From: an uncultured Flammeovirgaceae bacterium | Lineage (GTDB): Bacteria > Bacteroidota > Bacteroidia > Cytophagales > Cyclobacteriaceae | Direction: 5' to 3' | Assembly: GCA_946480685.1 (NCBI GenBank) | Contig: CAMLLI010000416.1 | Location: 1 to 5,007, forward strand | DNA: 5,007 bases | In this document: positions 1 to 5,007 of the stretch, in pieces | How the letters are laid out: every line of letters starts with the position of its first letter | Position numbering within the stretch: position 1 is the stretch's first letter | Notes under the pieces: generated by a model | The model's input: only the letters and a program-made list of their open reading frames with translations | Databases searched by the model: none | What the model was told of the DNA's origin: nothing | Made by a program: the position numbers and the translations under genes

Positions 1-510
1 ATAGCCAGCACGTGCCCAGAACTCCGGCTCTTCCAGGAAGATTGCATCAATGCCTGCATCGATAACACGTTTGATAATCTTTTCCTTCATATAGGCAATG
101 AAGTTGGTGGAAGGCACTATATAGGGTACCAGGCGTCCGTGCCACAGCGTGTCTCCTTTTTGTGTTACCTGTCCTTCATCCAGGTGCCACTTTCCATCCC
201 AGCCCCCGGTAAAATAATCCTGGTACTCTCCCCATGCTATACCGGTCATAAAATGTGTAGTATATCCTTTGTCGCGCCAGCCCTGCACGCGTTCTTCAAA
301 AGACATACTTCCTTTACCATGATGATCTTTCACACTATACACGATAGCAACATCAGCCCGTACATCCGTTACCGGCTTCCAGGGGTTGGAAGTTTGAAAT
401 GTAGTTTTCTCCTGCGCCTGCGTTTTTGATTTCTTGTTCTTTTGCTGAGACTGTGAATATCCTTCGAATGAAAGTGCCAGCAGAAGGGAAAGTATAATCG
501 TTTTTTGCAT
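1..510 (-). CDS. Exported putative glycosidase-like protein, N-terminal part (runs off left edge)
   Basis: An open frame of 170 codons starts at ATG 510-508 and has no stop before the window edge, so only the N-terminus is seen. Residues 1-20 (MQKTIILSLLLALSFEGYSQ) form a Sec-type signal peptide with no lipobox cysteine, which points to a periplasmic or secreted protein. A lysine/glutamine-rich linker follows (about 21-36). The mature part begins near NPWKPVTDVRADVAIVYS. The stretch FEERVQGWRDKGYTTHFMTG (81-100) looks like a helix leading into a strand of a (beta/alpha) barrel. Residues 151-165 include D155 and the motif EEPEFW (E160, E161, E163) after a hydrophobic strand. Clustered acids at a strand end are typical of TIM-barrel glycosidases. 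I recall similar uncharacterised proteins in Bacteroidota and other phyla but cannot name a CAZy family. It lies 163 bp after the DUF3823 gene, on the same strand. The coding call is firm; the enzymatic role is inference. Confidence 0.85.
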   Translation of the reverse strand, partial: MQKTIILSLLLALSFEGYSQSQQKNKKSKTQAQEKTTFQTSNPWKPVTDVRADVAIVYSVKDHHGKGSMSFEERVQGWRDKGYTTHFMTGIAWGEYQDYFTGGWDGKWHLDEGQVTQKGDTLWHGRLVPYIVPSTNFIAYMKEKIIKRVIDAGIDAIFLEEPEFWARAGY

Positions 511-527
511 GAATACTTTTTCGTTAG

Positions 528-560
528 AAAATAAAAAACACCTTCCTTCAAAGAGGGTGT
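528..560 (-). terminator. Possible intrinsic terminator or attenuator
   Basis: On the minus strand, ACACC and GGTGT form the outer stem. Inside it are one C-A mismatch, a two-pair TC/GA inner stem and a loop of about seven bases. A T-rich tract (TTTTTATTTT) follows at once. The plus strand pairs slightly better (G-U instead of C-A) but has no T-tract after the stem, so any termination should act on minus-strand transcripts coming from the susC-susD-DUF3823 genes. The T-tract ends only 17 bases before the ATG at 510, so the downstream gene would need read-through or a promoter squeezed into the same few bases. It could instead be one arm of a dispersed repeat. Moderate confidence because of the imperfect stem. 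Confidence 0.45.
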
Positions 561-652
561 GGTCCGTACAACGGCATGGCTACTAGCCGATAGTATGTCC
601 CATCCCCCTCTCTGAAAAAGGCGAAGGTTAAAGCCACCTCCTTGCGGAGATG
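538..652. repeat. Cluster of imperfect palindromes resembling a dispersed intergenic repeat
   Basis: The 163-bp spacer between the DUF3823 gene and the exported protein holds several self-complementary pieces. One is the hairpin at 538-560. A degraded one lies around 605-628 (CCTCTCTGAAAAAGGCGAAGG on the plus strand). A good one is at 635-652. Read as protein on the minus strand, the stretch gives fragments such as SSPQGGGFNLRLFQRGG and TPSLKEG. Peptides of that kind are familiar as spurious translations of dispersed intergenic repeats in Bacteroidota genomes. The sequence shows the palindromes directly; membership of a genome-wide repeat family is inferred. Confidence 0.45.
635..652 (-). other. 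RNA hairpin with GCAA tetraloop
   Basis: The minus strand reads CATCTCCGCAAGGAGGTG: a seven-pair stem (one G-U) closed by a GCAA loop, which belongs to the stable GNRA class. It starts 21 bases after the DUF3823 stop codon and is not followed by a T-tract, so it is not a classical terminator. It could protect the 3' end of an upstream message from exonucleases, or simply be part of the surrounding palindromic repeat. Confidence 0.4.
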
Positions 653-656
653 ACTC

Positions 657-664
657 CAAACCTA
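657..664 (-). promoter_or_regulatory. Weak candidate Bacteroidota -7 promoter element
   Basis: On the minus strand TAGGTTTG matches the Bacteroidota -7 consensus TAnnTTTG and sits just after the DUF3823 stop codon. A TTTG that could serve as a -33 box lies upstream inside the gene, but the gap is about 27 bases against the usual 19-21, and the properly spaced position has no TTTG. An eight-base match with two free positions can occur by chance. It is noted because the next gene is separated by a long spacer with a terminator-like hairpin. Confidence 0.15.
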
Positions 665-673
665 ACCTATATT

Positions 674-1486
674 TTATGGAATCAGCAGTTGCAAAGGTTC
701 ATTGTAATTCCATCTTCTTGTTCCACTGCCTTTGGGTGTATCGTAGTTGATACGTGCCGCTGCGCGGATGAAGACAACTCTTCCGGATGGTATAGTACCG
801 GTTGACTCGATGGTAACAGTCTGTCCTAACAATGCATTGAATGCAGAACCGGTATACTCAATTTTATTCGACCAGCGTTCATCGCGCGCACGGTATCCTA
901 CCGAAGAGGAATAGCTGACGAACAATTGAATATCGGTAACATTCAGGAAGCTGTTGCTATAGCTGCCCATCGGTTCAATCTTGTTACGAAAATCTTCCTC
1001 GGATACAGCACGTGTAACACGCACCTTCGCTCTCACTTTACCATTGATTACTTCAGGCTCTTCCACCCACTCTACTTTGAGGAACGGCTGCACTTCGAAT
1101 TTTACTTTTGTAACTCCGCTGATGTTTACGATCTGCGATTCATCTGCGAGTGGAACACCACGCTCGTCTTCGCGCATGAGCGGAATGAACGGTCCGTCAA
1201 CACGAATGTGATAGGTACCCTTGAATAATTTCGTATTCTGAAATGTGCCATCGGGCATACAAAAGAAGTCGGGGTTAGGAGTAGCATTTTCGCCCCAGCT
1301 GTCTTCTGTCAAACGCACGCGTATACCTTCACTTCCCTGGTCGGTCAGTACAGGCTCGCCGGTTTCTACATCCACCACTTCACCCTGCAGGGTTTCAGCT
1401 GGCACCTCCTTATTGTCTATTTCAAACAGACTGCAGGAAGCGAGAGAAAACAGGGCGATCGATAGTATATATGATATCTTCTTCAT
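674..1486 (-). CDS. DUF3823-type outer-surface lipoprotein
   Basis: A 270-residue protein that starts at ATG 1486 and ends in TAA. Residues 1-18 form a lipoprotein signal peptide with lipobox LASC, so Cys18 should be lipidated. The short mature N-terminus SLFEIDN leads into the first domain (about 31-134), which has the pattern ETLQGEVVDVETGEPV, a DGTFQNTKLFKGTYHIRV block at 79-96 and FEVQPFL at 130-136. This carboxypeptidase-regulatory-like or Ig-like beta pattern is what I associate with DUF3823 (PF12866). A second beta-rich domain (about 137-268) ends in RVVFIRAAARINYD and YNEPLQLLIP, matching the DUF3823 C-terminal domain. Family members are usually encoded directly after SusD in PULs, and their biochemical function is not settled. 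The place in the operon and the lipid anchor suggest a surface glycan-binding partner of SusCD. It follows the SusD stop by 37 bp with no Shine-Dalgarno sequence, so it is probably co-transcribed. Confidence 0.9.
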   Translation of the reverse strand: MKKISYILSIALFSLASCSLFEIDNKEVPAETLQGEVVDVETGEPVLTDQGSEGIRVRLTEDSWGENATPNPDFFCMPDGTFQNTKLFKGTYHIRVDGPFIPLMREDERGVPLADESQIVNISGVTKVKFEVQPFLKVEWVEEPEVINGKVRAKVRVTRAVSEEDFRNKIEPMGSYSNSFLNVTDIQLFVSYSSSVGYRARDERWSNKIEYTGSAFNALLGQTVTIESTGTIPSGRVVFIRAAARINYDTPKGSGTRRWNYNEPLQLLIP

Positions 1487-1508
1487 CTTCTGTAATTCTT
1501 GTTTATCA

Positions 1509-1521
1509 ATAACTCGTTATT
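1509..1521 (-). repeat. Copy 1 of a 13-bp near-palindrome in the SusD-DUF3823 spacer
   Basis: The coding strand reads AATAACGAGTTAT, an inverted repeat ATAAC-GA-GTTAT. It begins 2 bases after the SusD stop codon and ends 22 bases before the ATG of the DUF3823 gene. An identical 13-mer occurs in the SusC-SusD spacer. It could be a protein-binding site, a small RNA fold that affects translation of the next gene, or shared leader ancestry. The sequence alone does not decide. Confidence 0.5.
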
Positions 1522-1523
1522 CA

Positions 1524-3581
1524 TTATCGGTTCGGTTGCTGATCGATTACCGCACTCTTCGATACTTCACCGCCCGGTATACCAAAGTAGTAATCCACTA
1601 TATTATACTCGAACGTTTTGAGACTTACCCATTGGAAGCGCGCATCAAAGAAGTACTTTCCGATTTGTGTAGAGAAGAACGGATACAGACCGCGGAAGCG
1701 ATAGCGTGCGTTGTTACTGAAAGCATCCTTGGGTCTGTATTCACCCCAGAAGCCATCACGCTCTTCGTAGTGTTGTACTCTCCACCTGCGCAGATCCCAC
1801 TTGGTCTTATGTTCCAGCGCGAGTTCTTTACGGCGTTCTTTACGAACGATGTTGCGTCCTCCTATATCTGCTGTAATACTTCCTGCCAGCAACGATGCGC
1901 CTGCGCGTTCACGGATTTCATTTACCGCAGACGTTGCTACCTGCAACAGGTCTGATCCATCCGGAGAACCTTCACCTGCCAATCGAAGTTCTACTGCTGC
2001 CTCTGCTGCATTCAATAATACTTCTGCATAGCGCATGATTATAAAAGGCTGTGCAGATTTACCTTCGCCTGCTTCGAAAGACGGATCCGGATTCAACCAC
2101 TTGCGACCATATAGTCCCGTGAGACAACCTTCACCATTATCATAGAAGGGTCCGTTGGCACCAGCGGCTGTTATATTCTGTCCTTCGTAGGATACAAGCT
2201 CTTGTCCGTTTCCTTCGCGCGGGCTGAGGAAAAGTGTTTTTGATCCCTGTGTATAGGCCGGAAGATTCTGATAACGTGTCTCAGCGCTTGCATAGCTATA
2301 ATTGTTGAAGAGCGGACTAACCGGTGCTGGTCCTGTAAATACACCGGCACGAATTTCAATTTCTTTTCCTTTGAATACATCGCCCGGGAAGATCACATAC
2401 GCCCGAAGACGTGGCTCTGCGTTGGCAAAGAAATCCATCGGTGAATCATACATCAAATATGTTCCATCGGTGTTCGAAGCACCGTTGGTAACTTTGATCG
2501 TACCATCAGAGTAACGATCGAAACCTTCGAACAACTCAAGGAAGTCGAGTGTAGGACATGTACCGGATGCGAGTGGCGCCTTGAATATAAAGGGTGCGCT
2601 ATAGGCATCGTAACCGTGTGTAAAGGTAGGATAGCCATACTCTCTCACATATATATTTTCAGGACTCGTCAAGTCGCTGAACATATCTACCATATTCTGG
2701 TATTGTGCATCTGCATCACCGGAAGCCCATCTTTTTTTATAGAGAGAATAACGGCCGCTGGTTATTACTTCACGTGCTGCTGTGTATGCTTCTCTGAAAT
2801 ATTTTCTCGAAGCCGCTGCTGCTGATTCGGCTGCAAATCCCATTACACGTACACCAGTCTTCTGTCCTAAACCGGTAAGTCTTCCGGTAACTGTCTCATT
2901 GTACTTCGCAACACTTCCGGCATATAGCATCGCTTCCGACTTGAATGACAGTGCTACATATTTGTTGGCGTATCCTCTTTCCGGACTCGTTGGTTGCAGT
3001 AAAGATATAGCCTGATCGTAGTCTGCAAGTACCTGGTTCCAGGTGTCTTCTTCCGAAGAGCGCGGCACTTCAAGCTCGTCCTGGTCGCCCGGGTAACGAA
3101 TAACTTTTGTTACCAGCGGTACACCACCGAAACGTTTTGCCATAGAATAGAATACCGTGGCCCGCACAAAGTATGCTTCGCCTAAATAGTGATTGTACGT
3201 AACCTCCGGAAAATTACTCTGGTACTCCGGCAATGTCTCAATCAGGTAGTTGGCATCGCGCAGCAATACAAATGCCTCTGTCCAATAAGGTGTTCTTTCG
3301 CCTGTAAAGGCTGAGCAGATTCCATCGCGGTTCAGCGCTTCCCCTGTCCCTTCTATACCCATGGCACCCAGCCATGCGTTGTACTCAAAGCCCCACTGTG
3401 CCATGTACTTGAAATCCTCGAACGGCATTCGGCTATACATCCGGGCCATATATACTTTGATACCGGACTCGTTGGTAAAAAGAGTCTCATCGCCAACAAC
3501 GTTGGGCGGTGGTATATCAAGGTCTGCACAGCCGGAGAAAGTGAATAAGCCGATCAGGAATACTATATATATCCTTTTCAT
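1524..3581 (-). CDS. susD: SusD/RagB-family outer-membrane glycan-binding lipoprotein
   Basis: A complete 685-residue SusD-like protein, which binds the glycan on the cell surface and forms the lid of the SusC transporter. The start is ATG 3581, directly before a lipoprotein signal peptide with lipobox FSGC (Cys18). The SusD-like N-terminal domain (about 20-225) has the family pattern GEAYFVRATVFYSMAKRFGG (134-153), PRSSEEDTWNQVLADYDQAI (173-192) and a helix KYVALSFKSEAMLYAG (207-222). The RagB/SusD C-terminal region shows TLDFLELFEGF (344-354), RYAEVLLNAAEA (517-528), NEIRERAG (554-561) and RKERRKELALEHKTKWDLRRW (580-600). The end, IPGGEVSKSAVIDQQPN, is also typical. At 685 residues it is longer than the roughly 500-600 usual for the family; the extra length seems to lie between about 230 and 515, where the family is variable. 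It follows SusC by 42 bp. The binding specificity cannot be read from the sequence. The symbol denotes the family, not the starch-specific protein. Confidence 0.97.
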   Translation of the reverse strand: MKRIYIVFLIGLFTFSGCADLDIPPPNVVGDETLFTNESGIKVYMARMYSRMPFEDFKYMAQWGFEYNAWLGAMGIEGTGEALNRDGICSAFTGERTPYWTEAFVLLRDANYLIETLPEYQSNFPEVTYNHYLGEAYFVRATVFYSMAKRFGGVPLVTKVIRYPGDQDELEVPRSSEEDTWNQVLADYDQAISLLQPTSPERGYANKYVALSFKSEAMLYAGSVAKYNETVTGRLTGLGQKTGVRVMGFAAESAAAASRKYFREAYTAAREVITSGRYSLYKKRWASGDADAQYQNMVDMFSDLTSPENIYVREYGYPTFTHGYDAYSAPFIFKAPLASGTCPTLDFLELFEGFDRYSDGTIKVTNGASNTDGTYLMYDSPMDFFANAEPRLRAYVIFPGDVFKGKEIEIRAGVFTGPAPVSPLFNNYSYASAETRYQNLPAYTQGSKTLFLSPREGNGQELVSYEGQNITAAGANGPFYDNGEGCLTGLYGRKWLNPDPSFEAGEGKSAQPFIIMRYAEVLLNAAEAAVELRLAGEGSPDGSDLLQVATSAVNEIRERAGASLLAGSITADIGGRNIVRKERRKELALEHKTKWDLRRWRVQHYEERDGFWGEYRPKDAFSNNARYRFRGLYPFFSTQIGKYFFDARFQWVSLKTFEYNIVDYYFGIPGGEVSKSAVIDQQPNR

Positions 3582-3595
3582 ATTTGCTTCAGTTT

Positions 3596-3608
3596 ATAAC
3601 TCGTTATT
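3596..3608 (-). repeat. Copy 2 of a 13-bp near-palindrome in the SusC-SusD spacer
   Basis: It is identical over 13 bases to the element in the SusD-DUF3823 spacer (AATAACGAGTTAT on the coding strand). Here it begins 15 bases after the SusC stop and ends 14 bases before the SusD ATG. Its position relative to stop and start differs between the two spacers, so it is not simply a fixed ribosome-binding element. The similarity extends loosely downstream (ATAAAC and GAAG before both start codons). Confidence 0.5.
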
Positions 3609-3623
3609 TTCTCAGTATATATT

Positions 3624-5007
3624 TTAGAATTTGGCAGAAACGCCCACCGTATACGTTTTGTTAAGCGGATACAATCTTCCGAGTTCATCGTCTGAATGTT
3701 CCGGATCAACAAACTTCACACCTGTAATCGTGAACATGTTGTACGCATTGGCAAACACGCGCAGATTCATGGCAGAAAGTAATCTCGTTTTCTTCGGCAA
3801 TGTATAGCCGAGCTCGATGCTCTTTAAGCGCAGGTATGTTGTGCTCACGCGGTTGAAGTCTGAATTCTCGCGCGGATATCTTCCGGTATAGCCATAGTAG
3901 CCGCTCGCCCACTGGGTTTCCGGGTTGTACGGATCTGCCAGCGGATCTACCGGATGCCAACGGTCGGTATACTGCTCCAGTGTACCACCTCCGTTAGTTC
4001 CCCATATAGCATAGAGTGGTTCTTTATATTGCATGGAGCCCATCGCAGTTCCCTGGAAGAGGAAGTTCAGATCAAAGTTTTTGTACTGGCAGTCGTACGA
4101 CAAACTGAAGTTGAGCCATGGTGTCTGATCGTAAGCGTATGGGTGTTCATCCTGAGCGTTGATCTCGCCATCACCATTCCAGTCTTCATATTTGTAATCC
4201 CCCGGAAGTATATCACGATCTTTATATATAGGGTAAGACCAGATGTCTTCCCAGCTCGTATAGCGTCCGTCAGATTCATATCCGAATTGTACACCCTGAT
4301 AGCGGTTGTTCAGGTTGTCGTTACGCCAGCGATCGTAAGAGTTACCCCATGGTCCTTTTTCTACGGCCGTCAAATGTTCGCGTCTGGTAATTGTCCCAAT
4401 GGCTTTTACAGTATAGGACAGCTCACCGATGCGGTTACGATGCGAGAGCTCGAGGTCGATACCAAATTGACGATCGCTGTTCACGTTTTCTCTCGGAGCA
4501 CCGGTACCAACAACAGTCGGTACATCGCCTGTACGATTTGCGAAAAGTCCATCTCTTCTGCGATCGAAGTAATCAAGTGAAAAACCGAAGAGACCATTCC
4601 ATCCCTGGAAGTCTACGCCCACATCGAAGGTGCGCGCTTCCCACCAGGTAATTTGCTCGTTCGGTACAATCAACGATACACCATTTACAAACTCACCACC
4701 GAACATATAGCCGGGTGCATAATTATTATAGTAACCGTTCTCTGCATTTTCTCCGGTTGCCGGGTATAGATAGCCGGGATACCAGTCATACTTCAACGCA
4801 TCGTCATCTGCCGTTACACCGTAGCTTGCACGGAATTTCAACTGATCAACAAATGACAACGCATCTGTATTTCTGAAGAACGATTCTTCCGATACACGCC
4901 AGCCGATGGAACCTGAAGGGAAGAAACCCCACTGGTTGTCTTTCACAAATTTGGAAGAGCCATCGTAGCGGAACTGAAACTCGGCTATATATCGATCTGC
5001 AAATGTA
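3624..5007 (-). CDS. susC: SusC/RagA-family TonB-linked outer-membrane transporter, C-terminal 460 residues
   Basis: The frame enters from the right edge (first full codon at 5006-5004) and ends in TAA at 3626-3624. There is no start in the window; the GTG at 4946 is an internal valine. The protein imports oligosaccharides across the outer membrane with TonB energy, working with the SusD lid. Hallmarks of the family barrel, numbered from the first full codon, are YDGSSKF (14-20) then NQWGFFPSGSIGWRVSEESF (24-43), DQLKFRASYG (54-63), WWEARTFDVGVDF (121-133), YDRWRNDNLNNRY, an acidic loop DWNGDGEINAQD (275-286), and the C-terminal strands YLRLKSIELGYTLP, LRVFANAYNMFTITG and TYTVGVSAKF with the terminal phenylalanine of outer-membrane beta-barrels. 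The missing upstream part should hold the signal peptide, carboxypeptidase-like domain, TonB box and plug. The family is certain, the substrate unknown. The symbol denotes the family. Confidence 0.97.
   Translation of the reverse strand, partial: TFADRYIAEFQFRYDGSSKFVKDNQWGFFPSGSIGWRVSEESFFRNTDALSFVDQLKFRASYGVTADDDALKYDWYPGYLYPATGENAENGYYNNYAPGYMFGGEFVNGVSLIVPNEQITWWEARTFDVGVDFQGWNGLFGFSLDYFDRRRDGLFANRTGDVPTVVGTGAPRENVNSDRQFGIDLELSHRNRIGELSYTVKAIGTITRREHLTAVEKGPWGNSYDRWRNDNLNNRYQGVQFGYESDGRYTSWEDIWSYPIYKDRDILPGDYKYEDWNGDGEINAQDEHPYAYDQTPWLNFSLSYDCQYKNFDLNFLFQGTAMGSMQYKEPLYAIWGTNGGGTLEQYTDRWHPVDPLADPYNPETQWASGYYGYTGRYPRENSDFNRVSTTYLRLKSIELGYTLPKKTRLLSAMNLRVFANAYNMFTITGVKFVDPEHSDDELGRLYPLNKTYTVGVSAKF

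Noticed and set aside
139..429. 96-codon open frame on the plus strand
   Set aside because: It is antisense to the exported protein, whose minus-strand frame is uninterrupted and begins with a proper signal peptide.
511..545. Promoter directly before the ATG at 510 (TATTTTCT with an upstream TTTG)
   Set aside because: TATTTTCT departs from TAnnTTTG at two of the fixed positions and the spacing to TTTG is about 15 rather than 19-21 bases. The A/T run is better explained as the tail of a hairpin terminator.
369..659. 96-codon open frame on the minus strand between the DUF3823 gene and the exported protein
   Set aside because: It overlaps the first 47 codons of the exported protein in another frame and otherwise translates palindromic spacer sequence. 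The peptide looks like the spurious products of Bacteroidota intergenic repeats.
1245..1955. 236-codon open frame on the plus strand
   Set aside because: It lies antisense across the DUF3823 start, the spacer and the SusD C-terminus. Its translation has no recognisable domain, while the minus-strand frames carry clear family signatures.
3954..4580. 208-codon open frame on the plus strand
   Set aside because: It is fully antisense to conserved SusC barrel coding sequence. The hydrophobic valine/isoleucine runs are what the complement of such coding sequence produces.
4944..4946. GTG as a possible start of a short SusC protein
   Set aside because: The frame continues upstream to the window edge with conserved SusC sequence (FRYDGSSKF), so this codon is an internal valine.

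Overview
The window looks like part of a polysaccharide utilisation locus (PUL) from a member of the Bacteroidota. This rests on a SusC/SusD pair with textbook sequence signatures, two lipoprotein signal peptides of Bacteroidota type, short A/T-rich spacers without Shine-Dalgarno sequences, and a DUF3823-type accessory lipoprotein. Base composition is moderate and ATA isoleucine codons are common. A soil, water or gut Bacteroidota of the Chitinophagales/Cytophagales/Bacteroidales kind would fit, but the genus cannot be fixed from this sequence.

Everything recognisable is on the minus strand, so transcription runs from position 5007 towards 1. In order: (i) 5007-3624, the C-terminal 460 residues of a SusC-like TonB-dependent outer-membrane transporter, whose plug and N-terminus lie beyond the window; (ii) 3581-1524, a complete 685-residue SusD-like glycan-binding lipoprotein; (iii) 1486-674, a 270-residue DUF3823-type lipoprotein; (iv) 510-1, the N-terminal 170 residues of an exported protein with a glycosidase-like acidic motif (EEPEFW), which runs off the left edge. 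Spacers are 42 bp (SusC-SusD), 37 bp (SusD-DUF3823) and 163 bp (DUF3823-exported protein).

Expected working model, from family knowledge: SusD and the DUF3823 lipoprotein sit on the outer surface and capture a glycan or glycoconjugate, SusC imports oligomers with TonB energy, and the exported enzyme-like protein acts on the ligand in the periplasm or outside. The substrate cannot be named. No sigma/anti-sigma pair, hybrid two-component regulator or other regulator is visible.

The most notable non-coding signals are a 13-bp near-palindrome (AATAACGAGTTAT on the coding strand) present in both short spacers, and the 163-bp spacer. The latter holds a terminator-like hairpin with a T-tract ending about 17 bases before the next start codon, plus further palindromic sequence resembling the dispersed intergenic repeats of Bacteroidota. 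I found no tRNA, rRNA, insertion sequence, CRISPR array or second-strand gene.
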